From NCBI RefSeq assembly GCF_963678635.1, contig NC_087063.1:1896073-1960072 (forward strand): DNA of 64,000 nt. The letters are read 5' to 3'. Below, piece after piece: positions 37,201 to 47,900 of this stretch; the stretch's first letter is position 1, and the number at the start of each line of letters is the position of its first letter. This DNA is from Symsagittifera roscoffensis. Taxonomy: Eukaryota > Xenacoelomorpha > Acoela > Convolutidae. The position numbers were made by a program, and so were the translations under genes. The notes under the pieces are model-generated. The model was not told the origin of the DNA. It did not search any database and saw only the letters and a list, made by a program, of their open reading frames with translations.

Positions 37201-40200
37201 CTATCTTGAAAGAAAAAACAAATGGTCTTTTAGGCTACCCAAATGGCTCTCTTTTATGCTTCCTCCTACAACTAAATAATCCCAGTTATCATCAAAAATT
37301 AAGTTTCTTGGTCGCTAATTAATCAATTATATGTGCTTCTGATTGCAGGTCAATATCCATTTTTGTGAGACGTGCTGTCCTTGTTGAATTAAATGCAATG
37401 GGTGACGTCGTTCTTTCAGACCCTCGCCGCTATAGCTCAGGAATTGAGTATGATACCGGTTTTTTTTTCCAACGAACGTCAAAAAAATTTACAATTTTGA
37501 ATCGAGGATTTAAAAACTTGAATTTAAATGTTGATGCGCTTAGATATAATGCACTTTTTGAGTTCAATTGAAATTCATCTGCTGAAAGTGACCTAAATAG
37601 CACTCTCCAAATTCGAAGGCGGAAATTGCGCGAAAAAACGTGAACGATTTCTAGTTTCGAAAGCGGATTTTATTTTAAAGATTTCTCAGCGGAATAAAAC
37701 TTTACCTATTGATCCAGTTTCTCAAAAGGGCCAATCATAAATTGTTATAGAAATTCAAAGAGCTTGAAAGGCATCTATTTTTTTTTCTTTGAGAGATTTT
37801 TTTTCAGAAAGCCAGTGTTTTTTTTATGATTAAATGCGTTCATTGCTCTTTTCCAATCTTCGATTGGCTATGTTTGATAACTTTTAAATTAGTACTTTTC
37901 TGAAGTATTAACATAAAAACCTGGACGGACTTTGGAATGGGATTATGTTTTATCAAAAAATGATCGAATAAATGCAGAGAATCTTGTTGAGAATCTTCTT
38001 CTTGCTTTAATCACTTTAAAAGGGCTCAAACTTATTATAATTTCAAATTTATCTATGCATTAAGGGTCTTAAAAAACTTCTGAGCAATCTGCTCATTGAT
38101 TAATGGATTCGAGCGGAAAAACTTTTGTCTTCTTTTCCTTGACTCGATTCCAAATCTGTTATGAAAATTCACAGAAATAGTTTGTAGTTAAAAGCAGGGG
38201 CGGAATTAGGGGGAAGGAGGAGGAGGGTCTGACGCACAGCCCTCCCCCCCTCAGGAATTGGACCCCCTGCCGACCCAAATGGTCCTCCGTTTGTACTATT
38301 TTGAGATATTCATTTTTGGCTGACTAAAATTTCTCCAAAAGCGTCTTCGGCGCCAAAATATTCTAATTTTGAGGGAGAGCGCGCGCCGAAAAAAACGAGA
38401 TTTTTGTGTTTTGGACATTTTCTAGAAAGTGCTTCAAAACGCTTTTTTTGGAAATTTTGTCAAAATAGCGTCTTTATAGTGATTTGGGAGAGCTCAGAAA
38501 ATCAATTTGGTCGGCCTAAAAAAGTTCGAACTTTGTTTTTAAAATCCGCCCCCTTCGGGTAAATCTTTGATCCGCCCCTGGTTAAATGCACTCTTTTTTA
38601 ATGCCATAAAACCTGAAAACTAAAAATAAAACAAAATATCCTTGTTTTTAAATACTAATTTTGTTTTTATTCGTCCAATCGGGTTTTGAAAATTACTTTT
38701 CGGTAGAGAGAAATCGTCAACTTTATGTTGCAATCACGCACGTTTCGTTTATCATACAAATTACATTAAACAAAGTGGCCGTTTTTCCTCTTTTTGTTTC
38801 TGTTATCCCTCGGGATTTATTGGCATTCTTTAAGCTGCATTTTTTCTCTAAATTTCAGCTTGGCTGCGGCAAGATGCTTGGAGCCTCTTTTGCAACGCGA
38901 AGATAGCAACCATAATAGACATGACAGCGTGAAAACTTCACTTTCACCTAACTTACCAATCAGTGAAGGTATTCAACGTGATCAGTTTGAAAGCAACACA
39001 GCGGAAAAATGTGAACAAAATTGCGACCTGGAGGTGAAAAATACCGAAAACACGCGTGAACAAATTCATGGCTGCGGTGAAAAACGTTGCAGTGAATTGG
39101 AAAAATCAGCTGCATTCTTGAAGGAAAAGTCAGAATTGGGACCAGATTTGAATAGCATAGAATTTGACCGGGGCTCCTTTCAAAAGAAGGAGGGGGATTT
39201 AAATCAAAGCCCACAGGAGCATATTAAGTCTGAGAGCCTGCGCAAAGATTTATCAGAAATTGGTAAATCAATAGTTTCCTCGGATTTCAAGGACTTTTCT
39301 GCCCACTGCAAACTACTTGGTAAGATTATTTAAAGTCAACCACTTTATTTTTTACCAGAACTATTTTTGGTAGTTTGTTTGCATTAAAAGTTCATATGTG
39401 TCAATTTGTTTGTGAATTTATTGATTCCCTCAATCTTTTCGTCAAAAACTGGGCAAAGTCATTTATTATTCAATAGTATTTATTTTTAACCTAAAGTGCA
39501 CTGTTACTTTGACAAACTTTGGTATAAATAAAAAATATATTGTTTACTTCTAAAAAGTGCTCCACATGGGCTGGACTACTTTTGATGGAGTTTGTTTCTA
39601 AAAGTGGATAATTTTTCAGATGAAGTAAGCCCTTCCTTGAGATCCCCGCTGCTGCAAATTAGCCCAGACGTCGCTTTTGATGAAAAGAAAATTTACCGGG
39701 GCGCAAATTCAATTACATCTCACAGCTATAAACCAGCAGAGGCCGGAGAAAATAGCCCCATTACAGTTTTAAGCTCCAGCGAGAGCTGTAGAATTGTACC
39801 ACACGCGTCGCTTGAAAAGGAAAAGAATTCAATCCCTTTGGATGTGGAATTAACCACTATCAAAAAAGAGGAAAGTTCCTTCAACCCAGCTTTAAGACAC
39901 CTTCAGAGTGAAAGTGATGACTTGTTTGATCAGAATCCACCAATTTTAGCAATCAAAACACATCAATCAAAGCATCACCTTCCGGACCATACTCACGTCA
40001 AACTCAATATTCCAAAATTGCGAAAAGTAAACGTGGAAAAAAGATTGATTGGTGTTTATGAAGACAAATTAAGTCATCAGACAACAGATAACGGAAACAA
40101 ATCGTCACACTTATCAGTGAGTTAATCATTCCTCTTTCTATTCTAAATTTGTTATTTGAAAAAAAACTTAGTCTGTCATACGAGAAGTTTCTGATTAAAA

Positions 40201-43200
40201 TTCTACCATTTTTCATAACAATTAGATGGAATTTATGCTTTGAATTCAACAACACTTTTTGCCGGTTATCATTTTGCGTCAGTTGAGCTTTCGATTGAAA
40301 AAGTCTAAAAATTATTTTTATTATGCAAGGTATTTTGTTTTCAAAAACATTGAGTAAGTTTCAGTGTTGGCGCATTTTTCAGAAAACACTTAAAAAAGGC
40401 AAAAGTCCTGTGGCAGAGGGTAGCTTTTTCAACCGATCATGACTACGTCGAAGAAAACCCTTATCAAATAACAGGCGGTAAATTGAGCTATCATATTAAA
40501 ACAATCTCAATGGTGATTCAAAAATACAAAAAACAAAATTTTGTTTCAGATTGAAAAAAATGGTTTGAACTTTTTAGTTTTTCTGACCTAACTACGTTAC
40601 GTTTGATGAGAGAACAAAACGGTACCCGGGATGACCAAAAATACTAGTCAAACAATTTCCATATATGGAAAAATGCTAGTCATACACTTTCCATGCAGTT
40701 CCATACGTACAGAAAATTGCATGAAAGGTCTATGATTAGTATTTTTTCATAATGGAAATTGTATGTCTAGCATTTTTCCATACACCAAAAATATTGATTT
40801 TTTACATTTTAATTTCTCAAAATTTTTTGGTTTTGTTCGTAACTGAACACAAATGACATAAACCTTGATTACTCAAACGTAGTAACCAAAGGTTTGGCCG
40901 TCTTGCATTAATAATGCATTGGAAACAGCCTGATATGTGTTACTTATGTCTTACACAAATAGTATAGAGATAGTAATGAACTTTTAAATTTTGGCAATAA
41001 TTTTCAAAGATGATTATTTCTAAAAATTGATTTTTTAAATTACAAGACATTGATCAAGGCATACAAAAACATGTCATACAAAAGAAAGAGGAGTTTTAAG
41101 CGTTTTTGAAAAAAGTTATGAACCGAAAAGGAAAAAAAAATCCAATATTAGTATATCCAGGATTACGTTATACACACAAAAAATTAAATTTTGCATGCAA
41201 TATTTTTTTTTCAAAAAAGTTTGTTTGAACACGAAAATCATATTGCGGTTGAAAAAACCAAAAAAAAAAAGTTTTTGGGGGCAATTTTAAAAATACTAGT
41301 CAAAAAAATCAAAAAAATATATGGAAATTGTATGACTAGTGTTTTTTTTTCAGAAAACAAAAATAAAAAAAACAAAGCTTTCGGTTGTAGCAACCCAAAA
41401 AACGCTTAAATTTTTTGCCAGCAGTTGAATTGATTGTTCAAAGCTTTTTTTCACAAAAAATTCAAAAACAAATGCTAATCATACTATTTCCATATATAAG
41501 GAAATTGTATGATTAGCATTTTTTTCATACCATTTTTTTCCTTTGTTTATGAAGAGATACTAATTTCGATACCAAAACAACTATTAAATACTTTTGAAGT
41601 TCGATTAAACTCAATTAGCAAAAAGTTATGAAATTTGTATGACTAGCATTTTTCCATAGACTAAGTGTATGAAATTGTATGATTAGCATTTTCGGTCTAT
41701 GGAGGTCAACCCGGGTAATTTAATTCCAATACCATATGAGCTACAGTTTCCTCCTATTCTTGCAGTTAAAATAATTTGATTTCCCTTTTCTAAAATAAAA
41801 CAAAATTTAATACAAAAATGAGTGTAGCTGGTTTAATTGCAAGTTAATCAGAAGGTTCTGACCACTGAAAATTATTTAGATGAAAAAATTTTATTCTAAC
41901 TTTTTAAATTTGTGCTGTGTTTTTGCGCGTATGAAAAATTGAGCGAAATAAAAACAAACTAACCTTGGAAAATGTCATCCTGGTATCATTTATCTACAAC
42001 TATCCTGGCATAGCTCTGAACAAAAGCGTAACTGAATTTATGTGAAATTTTTTATGTTTTTTTATTTGTGGAGATTTCGAGCCAGAAATGCTGAGTAAAG
42101 TTTCAAAAAATTTGTTTTCATGCCAATTTTTTTCCAAGCCTCCAAAAGAAAATACTTGCTTTACTTGCTTTAAAAAGTTATTGAAAAACAAAATTTTCCC
42201 TGCAAAGTTTTCTCGAAACTAAGAAAAGATAAAGAACAATTTAAAAATCAATTAAATCACAATTGAAAATGCTCTAATGTTATCACTTGCATGCATCTGA
42301 AATCCATTGGTGAGTCTAGTTTTTCTAGTTTTCCCTGAAAAAGAAACAGTTGAAAAGAAAGAAAAAATGCCATCTGCTTTATAAATAGAACTACATTTTC
42401 GACAACAATTTGGAAACTAAATTTTTACTTTTCGAATGTTTTTTTTTTGATCCGACCAATTGAAAAATGGGGGGGGGGGGGGTTCAAATTTGTGTGTGTT
42501 TTGAAAAGTAAAGAACGTGGTGAAGACTCATATATAGGTTTTGCTGATTTTTTAAGGAAAAAATCTTAAATATTGATGCACTTAGATATGTATGCACTTT
42601 TTGAGTTTAATTGAAAGTCATCAGCCGAAAGTGATGTAAATAGCCAAATAGCACTCTCCAAATACGAACGTGGAAAAGACGCAAAAAAACATGAGTGATT
42701 TCTAGTTTCGAATGTGGAATTTAATTTTTATGTTTATTTGCCTTTTCAGTCGTGATTCGAACGAAATTAAAATATTTTGAACAATTTTTCTCATTATCGA
42801 GAAAAAAATTTTGAAATTTTTATTTTCTGGTCTAATTTTGCGCAATTAAAGTAAGCGAGCAGGACTATTGTGTTTCATAATGAAACAATTCACAACAAAA
42901 GTCAGAGAATATTATGTCATACTAAATTCCTTTCAATCCTGATTTGAATGAAATTAAAAAAAAACTTTTTAAAAATTGTCCGAGTGTCGAGAAAAACAGG
43001 TTTGATTTTTTTTTTCAGTTTTAAGTCTAATTTCGATCAAAGAAAGCAAGCAAACAGACTTGTCATAGAGGATTGGCCAGGACACCTTAGTAAATTTTTT
43101 TTGAGATATTTCGAGCGCCATTTTTTTTAAATAAAGAATTTCAAACAATTAAGAAATTTTCTGCAAAAGAATCTAAGTTTTCTTGTGTGTCTTTTTTTGA

Positions 43201-46200
43201 CAAAAAACCTTTGCACTACTTTTTTGCGCTTGTCGGAAAAATCTATTTTTCAGGCTTTCTTGGGATCTTTTCATCACGCCGCGGTAAAGAAAACTAACTT
43301 AAATAAAAACTTGAATATTTTTTTTATTTAAGTTTTTATTTAAGAACATGGTCGGAATCTTCTGTGCTACTTGCACAGTAACCGGCTACCCTTTTTTTCT
43401 TAGAATATAGGATACTTCTAAATTTATATGACTGTTTGGAGCAGACAGTATCAATGACTTCAGTAATCCTAGTGAAAAACTTATCAACTACAGTCTTTCT
43501 TCAAAACTATAGCCAAACATGGGAAATAAAAATTGTTCTTTTTTTTTGAGTTTTTGCAATTCCTAGTGCTTTAGAAGCGCTAGGATGATTGTTCCGAAGA
43601 TTTGTTTTTCACAATGCCAAATCTTTATAATTGATTTTGTTTCAGCCACCAATTCTCCTTCAACATTAAGAATCAATGAACATAGTTCAGACTATTGTAT
43701 AGGTCGTGAGGATTTTTTCCCGTTATTTTAATCGGGAAGCTCGGCTTGATTTTTTCACGATTTGATTTTGATTTTTTTTTAGTTCAATTCATATTCTCCG
43801 TTAAAGGGAAAGCAAAGTTCTCTATTGAACAGCAAAAGTGTAAAAAGCAGAAAAATTAGATCAATTTTTAGTTTCGAAAATGAATTCAATTTTCAGATTG
43901 CCCAGTGAAAACCAAAGTTTGTCTATTGAGCCAGTTTCCTCAAATTTGATTAGTTTCATCAAAAAAGGGGCCAATTATAGATTATTCTATGAAATTCAAA
44001 GAGCTTTAAGCCCATCTGTTTTTTTTCTTCAACAGCGTTCAATGAACCTTTATCAACGGCTTGGTGCTTATGTTAATTTCTAATATCAAAAGGTAGCTAA
44101 AACAAACCATTTCAATTGACTTTAATTAGCGTGAATCCATTTGTGAAATTAAAAAAGCTACTCTAAATTTTATAGAACTTTTACATCGGTAAAAGTTGAT
44201 TTTTACTCGGCAGTCTGCGTCTAATTTACCTAATTCTGATACAATTTCAAAATCATGTAATAACCGAGCATAAGTTGTTTTTTTGTTACGACCATTTGAA
44301 AAATGGGGAAGAACATTGTATACGGGTGTGTTTTACTTTTGTTTTCCTCGCAAAATCAAACAGCATAAACAATTAGCGGAATGGATCAAATGATATATGT
44401 GCCAAAAAACTCAAATCTGCTGGGTTGATGTCGATTTTTGAACCTTGGGGACTTAATTTTGTAAAGTTGGTTTGTACCCATTTTTGCTCTTGTTTCATAT
44501 CCATTTTTGGTTTAAAAAAGTGTCAAAGTAAGCAAGCAACCCGCTAGTATAAACTTTACTATAGCTCCATTGGAAAGCAAATATCGATTTAAACACAATA
44601 CAACATCTAAAGCAAGTTTCTATGATTTAGTTGGCGAGATGACTCGACCCAATAAGACGACCATTTTACAATCAAAAAGACAGAATCGAAAAATTATTTC
44701 CGGATACCTTCTAATTTTGGGAAGCAACATTTAAAAACAAAATCACCAAAATGAGGTTATTGAACTGAAGTTATAAAGTCTTTTCAATAATTAGATTTGT
44801 TATTTTTGCCACTGAAGATCAATCCGCTTTTTTCCCTTCAAAGCCAGAGCCTCTAGTAATATCCTTTTTTTACCGAAATTAAATTTCAGCTATCAGGAAT
44901 AAAAAAACAGCTGTTTGTTTCGCAAAATCCATTTGTTCAATCAACTGAAATCCCATTATCATAAAGGGTTTACTTTTGTAGTTAATTTAATTTTGAAATT
45001 GAATTCATCAGAGATTGGAGCCTCTTCGATCTTGCTGAAATTCAGTTTTACTTTCCGGTCAACAAACTTTGATTATTTTTCTTGTCTCTCGACATTACCT
45101 TCAAAATTTACGGAAATTTCAAACTTAAACATTATTGTTGATACTGCTTGTTAAAAATTCAGTTCGAAACAAATCTATCCAAACGTTTTTTTTTTTTTCA
45201 ACTTAGTTCAGACTCTTTTATAGGTAGTGATGATTTTTTGCTACTTTTTTGTTTTTTCGCTTTTTGCTTTAAGTTCTTTTTTTTCGCGGTTTGATATTTG
45301 ATTTTTTTTGTTAAGATCAGGTCATTTAAACTTGAAAAAAATGAAAGTTTTACTAAGTTGGTTTTTATCTGTTTTTATCTGTCAAAGTGTTAAGGCAATT
45401 TTTCTGAATTTTAAGAAAATAATTTTAGAGTTTTTTTAAAAAGAAAGCTGTAAGATAGCAGAAATTTCTCACAAATCTAATAAGAATTTCTAAAATAGTA
45501 GAACTTTTTGATCCAATTTCCTTTTTATACTTGTTTCAGAAAAAAAACAAAAAAAATGAATTCAATAAAAAATATTTTAGCAATATTATATTGCAAAAAA
45601 AGCATCGTGGATGATGAGTTGGTAGGCATGGAAATCTTGGGTGGATTATATTGCTTTCAGTATGGATGTTGAGAAAATGCTACTCGCAAGAGTAACAGGC
45701 TATCCTTGTTTCAAGTTTAAATTTGACCCTGTCTAGAGTCATACGGTTCAAATTAGCCCTGGATCTTTCAGGGGATCTTGTTTTATCAAAATTACGGAAA
45801 TCTGACTGCAATTTTCTCAGCGGCGAACACATGTAAAATATTTTCTTCAAACCAATAACTTCAGATAGCTTACAACTTCGGAACAACTCTGCAACCTTTC
45901 AGGAAACTTTTCGCAGATAAACTTTATCAACTGGGAAATGTTCGAAATTTCATTCAGTTTTCCCTATTTTTCCGGCCTGTTTTAAGCCTTCTTTTCATAA
46001 TTCCCACACTATTGTTTAGATTTGACTTGGCGCAAATTGTAACTTTGTGGTAATTATTTGTCTTTTCAGCAAACAAAAGGCGTGAATAACAAAAATGGGA
46101 ACTTGAGCAATAACTTCAAAAACTTCTGCTCCGACCTTTATTTTACTGGTATCTACAACGAACCAACAATTTCTAAGACCAGCCAAACTGAAAACAATCG

Positions 46201-46981
46201 CCAAGCTTCAGAAGCTGCTTGTTCAATCTCCAACAATTCATATACTTCAAAAATGCAAATGGATCCTGAATCCATTTCAAATAATTGTAATTCGAAATAC
46301 AAATCTGAGAACAAAGAAGAACAAAACGGGACTGCTATTCCCTCATCACTCGTAAACCGAGATTCGTCAACTTCGGCTTTTACGAGTGCAGTCGGGAAAA
46401 AACGAGGGGCTGGGATTAAACCGCAGCCTCCTGACAGTCTGATCAAACCTCTTAACTTATGGGGCATTTCTAAAAATCAGAGCACTTTGGACTATCTGAA
46501 TGCGTCACTTGATATGTCAGCTTCAATTTCGTTGCCGCAGTTGGCAGAGAACGAAAAGTTTCAAAGTTTTATCGGGTCGAACAGTAGTCAAAATTCTAGC
46601 GAATCATCTTCAATCAAATTAGCACCGATTATCAAAAACTACCAATCAACTGCCGATGTTTTCAGCTCAAAAAATCTAGAACAGTTTTCCAAATCAAATT
46701 TAATTTCACGTGAGCCCGATAAATTTCAACCAATTGCGGACAATGGAAAATTCTCGAATGTTCCGGAAAATTCCTTGATGATTCAGAAATCGGCGCCTTG
46801 TCCAAATGCTCAGTCTATCATATCGATTAACGATTACGATGAAATTTATTACGAGGAAAACGGTTGCTACGACGACGAGGAATTACAGGAGATTTTAACA
46901 AAAGGAATCGAGCGATCGACAACATACCCGACAACCATCAATGAATTAATCGACGCTGAAACTAGAATTACAGATAGTTAA
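28273..46981 (+). CDS. Gene B: nine-exon gene for a ~1065-residue disordered protein
   Basis: Proposed exons: 28273-28288 (ATG), 28613-29095, 32272-32301, 33017-33184, 33615-34146, 37349-37447, 38859-39319, 39620-40116 and 46070-46981 (TAA at 46979-46981). They total 3198 bases and every junction is in phase. Donors are GTATAT, GTGTGT, GTGAGT, GTAGGC, GTACAC, GTATGA, GTAAGA and GTGAGT; most acceptors are TTTCAG/TTGCAG type. The protein is rich in Ser, Asn, Glu and Lys with almost no hydrophobic core. It has a four-fold SEQ repeat, a nuclear-signal-like KTNRVRSPRR with nearby FKRE, many acidic/serine patches, and an acidic C-terminus with DEIYYEENGCYDDEEL. I recognise no domain. A scaffold, regulatory or cytoskeletal adaptor would fit such composition, but that is only inference. 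The 16-base first exon is the weakest part; the exon at 27861 may be an alternative upstream exon. Confidence 0.65.
28613..29095 (+). CDS. Gene B exon 2
   Basis: The exon runs between TTTCTCCTAG and GTGTGTAG: 483 bases open, entering two bases into a codon and leaving one. It encodes an Asn/Ser-rich segment, then FSDLELEFEDIAEFDSNN and VVSFEELALNESTL, a possible short ordered acidic motif. A minus-strand shadow frame (28609-28899) is ignored. Confidence 0.7.
29445..29580 (+). repeat. C-rich tract followed by G-rich complement
   Basis: A long CCCC/ACCC/TCCC tract (about 29445-29540) is followed by GTGGGGGTTGGGG (29563-29575), complementary to parts of it (CCCCAACCCC). It could form a hairpin, i-motif or quadruplex. 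It lies in the intron between gene B exons 2 and 3. A similar C tract is at 9470-9560. Confidence 0.5.
30125..30325. mobile_element. 201-bp fold-back MITE
   Basis: The two arms of about 90 bases are reverse complements with few mismatches. Each starts CAGTATTTAGACA and contains a second CAGTATTT-GACAAATA block and then AACCAATCAGAATCGAGA. A short AT-rich loop (about 30207-30240) separates them. No coding capacity. It lies in the gene B intron 29096-32271. Confidence 0.8.
32272..32301 (+). CDS. Gene B microexon (30 nt)
   Basis: The exon is flanked by AAAATTTTCAG and a strong GTGAGTTTT donor. It enters and leaves in the same phase as the joined neighbours (one base carried on both sides) and encodes the equivalent of ten residues around AMTHVANLN. 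Including or skipping it keeps the frame, so it could be alternatively spliced. Confidence 0.55.
33017..33184 (+). CDS. Gene B exon with 9-bp coding microsatellite
   Basis: The exon lies between TTTGTTCAG and GTAGGC, is 168 bases long and phase-neutral. A GAACAATCG unit is repeated four times (about 33108-33143), giving SEQ triplets in the protein and a likely site of length variation. Upstream residues include SLPPGFCELSWRHRKEI. Confidence 0.65.
33303..33420 (-). other. Minus-strand coding-like remnant in a gene B intron
   Basis: Within the 430-base intron between two gene B exons, the minus strand reads QRRWLRNTTPLIPKGLPLEL followed by LEGGFETG, in a GC-richer patch. It looks like a relic of a mobile-element or repeat-borne coding sequence. 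I cannot name the family. The frame then runs into AT-rich sequence. Confidence 0.25.
33615..34146 (+). CDS. Gene B exon with basic, nuclear-signal-like region
   Basis: 532 bases between ATCATTTAG and GTACACAG. It includes HEEDLDTILDGLANCVLSS, LQKTLKSVSELSLKPRIRF, a Lys/Glu-rich KNQKEESGEGEQENK stretch and RVRSPRRDFFKRE. It enters with two bases and leaves two, matching both neighbours. Confidence 0.7.
34147..37348 (+). other. Gene B intron
   Basis: 3.2 kb of AT-rich sequence with no recognised repeat copy or supported exon. Small frames (35068, 35697) have no splice or codon support. Confidence 0.45.
37349..37447 (+). CDS. Gene B short exon
   Basis: 99 bases between CTGATTGCAG and GTATGATACC, encoding IFVRRAVLVELNAMGDV and DPRRYSSGIE. 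One of the few hydrophobic stretches in the protein. Phase (one base in, two bases out) agrees with both neighbours. A donor further downstream is possible but weaker. Confidence 0.6.
38195..38580 (+). mobile_element. hAT-like non-autonomous element, intact ends
   Basis: Ends are CAGGGGCGGA (38195) and TCCGCCCCTG (to 38580), perfect inverted repeats over the first ten bases. Flanks are GTTAAAAG (38187-38194) and GTTAAATG (38581-38588), an 8-bp duplication with one mismatch. CAG...CTG ends with 8-bp duplications are characteristic of hAT elements. At 386 bases it cannot encode a transposase. It sits in the gene B intron 37448-38858. Confidence 0.8.
38859..39319 (+). CDS. Gene B exon, acidic/charged
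   Basis: 461 bases between CTAAATTTCAG and GTAAGATT. Encodes LAAARCLEPLLQRED, then a charged Glu/Lys/Ser region with several Cys (KCEQNCD, HGCGEKRC) and a DLNSIEFDRGSF stretch. The following intron is only 300 bases. Confidence 0.7.
39620..40116 (+). CDS. Gene B exon, Ser/His-rich
   Basis: 497 bases between AATTTTTCAG and the consensus donor GTGAGT. Encodes SPSLRSPLLQISPDV, LSSSESCRIVPHASLEKEK, HQSKHHLPDHTHVKLN and KLRKVNVEKRLIGVYE. Ends on a complete codon, matching the phase-0 start of the last exon. Confidence 0.7.
40619..41716. mobile_element. ~1.1 kb element with CCCGGG inverted ends and internal palindrome clusters
   Basis: The left end GGTACCCGGGATGACC (40621-40636) and right end GGTCAACCCGGGTAA (41704-41718) are imperfect reverse complements. 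Inside, the motif ATGCTAGTCATACAATTTCC or its complement GGAAATTGTATGACTAGCAT recurs at least seven times in both orientations, often as head-to-head pairs around CCATATATGG. No open frame of useful length. Related palindromes occur at 49.6-50.0 and 50.63-50.82 kb; related ends at 4.06 kb and about 13.5 kb. Confidence 0.55.
42440..43400 (-). repeat. ACCGGCTA-family dispersed repeat, minus copy with internal duplication
   Basis: Starts near GATCCGACCAATTGAAAAATGG followed by a G run and ends GGTCGGAATCTTCTGTGCTA, CTTGCACAGTAACCGGCTA. The CAGTCGTGATT-GAA or CAATCCTGATTTGAA block occurs twice (about 42748 and 42936), so the copy is longer than the others and appears internally duplicated. Confidence 0.55.
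46070..46981 (+). CDS. Gene B last coding exon
   Basis: 912 bases from TGTCTTTTCAG to TAA 46979-46981, the longest exon of the gene. Asn/Ser-rich, with KKRGAGIKPQPPDSLIKPLN and an acidic tail. Minus-strand frames over it are shadows. Confidence 0.75.
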   Translation, partial: QTKGVNNKNGNLSNNFKNFCSDLYFTGIYNEPTISKTSQTENNRQASEAACSISNNSYTSKMQMDPESISNNCNSKYKSENKEEQNGTAIPSSLVNRDSSTSAFTSAVGKKRGAGIKPQPPDSLIKPLNLWGISKNQSTLDYLNASLDMSASISLPQLAENEKFQSFIGSNSSQNSSESSSIKLAPIIKNYQSTADVFSSKNLEQFSKSNLISREPDKFQPIADNGKFSNVPENSLMIQKSAPCPNAQSIISINDYDEIYYEENGCYDDEELQEILTKGIERSTTYPTTINELIDAETRITDS

Positions 46982-47125
46982 TAAACTGAACCAAATTGAC
47001 ATCAACCGCCATTTTTTTGTTTTATAAAAAAACTTTTCAATATCATTGCAATCAGTTCATTTCAATTAAATCTAAATGTCTTTTTGATGTTTACAACTAG
47101 ATTTTATTCAGTTTTCAAGGCAAAT

Positions 47126-47131
47126 AATAAA
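47126..47131 (+). terminator. Poly(A) signal AATAAA for gene B
   Basis: AATAAA lies about 145 bases after the gene B stop codon, in AT-rich 3' sequence. The distance suits a short 3' UTR. Confidence 0.55.
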
Positions 47132-47379
47132 GCAAAAGTTCGTTGTGCACATGAATAATTTGTTTGGGCCTCTGAAAACAATCAGGTTTTGGCCTTTTCT
47201 CGGACACGTGCCTCGTCTAGTCGAAAATTATATAAATAATATTGTAACAGCAATTCAATCAGTAGCGTGCTTCGTATTAAGACGGCAAACTTCACTCAGA
47301 ACAAAAATTTTCAACTTTTTGAATCCCAAATTTAGGGTTAGAAAAATTTGTTACAAATTAAAAGTTAAATAAATAAAAA

Positions 47380-47900
47380 TATGCAAATAGCACAGATTTT
47401 TCCGACCATACTAATAAAAAAAGTTTTTCAAATTAGTTGTGTTTTCTGCGTGGTGTGCTGATAGAATCGGAACAAAAAACTAGAGCTTAGAAATATTCGA
47501 CAGTCATAATAAAATAAGCAATTTAGAAAAAAGAAATGCAGAAAAATGACTAAAAATTCTCTTTTTTATTGAAGTTTTGTGTTGTTTTGTTTGAACGTCT
47601 GATTTTTTAAAGAAAAAAGCAATAAAAAACTCAAAAAAAACTAATTTTACTTATAAGCTTTTAACCGTTTCAGCTTTTAACCTATAAAAATAAACTATTA
47701 TGAGCCTGCTTGCTCGCTTTACTCGCTTGAAACTTGACAAAAAATCAAAAATTTCAAACCGGTTTGTCTCGACACGGAATTCATTTAGAATTCATGTCAC
47801 TCAACTCGCTCCGAAGATTATTTGTGGTAGCTGATTTTGCGTGAAAAAAAATAATCAGAAGACATCCGAGTTCCCAAATGGTCCGAACAAACAAATTTAT
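47380..47900 (+). repeat. ACCGGCTA-family dispersed repeat, plus copy
   Basis: Begins after the usual end block (GCAAATAGCACAG, TTCCGACCATA), contains GCGTGGTGTGCTGATAG, GCTTGCTCGCTTTACTCGC, GGTTTGTCTCGACACGG and CACTCAACTCGCTCCGA, and ends near AATGGTCCGAACAA. Lies just downstream of gene B. Confidence 0.55.

Larger units (their letters stand above)
40117..46069 (+). other. Gene B last intron, 5.95 kb
   Basis: Contains the CCCGGG-ended palindrome element (40619-41716), a copy of the ACCGGCTA repeat (42440-43400), part of another (about 44270-44420), a short terminal fragment near 45677-45705, and a 14-G run at 42469-42482. No additional exon is supported; frames at 43880 and 44915 are judged chance. 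Confidence 0.5.

Noticed and set aside
41191-41409. 72-codon lysine-rich frame
   Set aside because: Low-complexity A-rich DNA inside the palindrome element.
46153-46467. 104-codon minus-strand frame
   Set aside because: Shadow of the last gene B exon.
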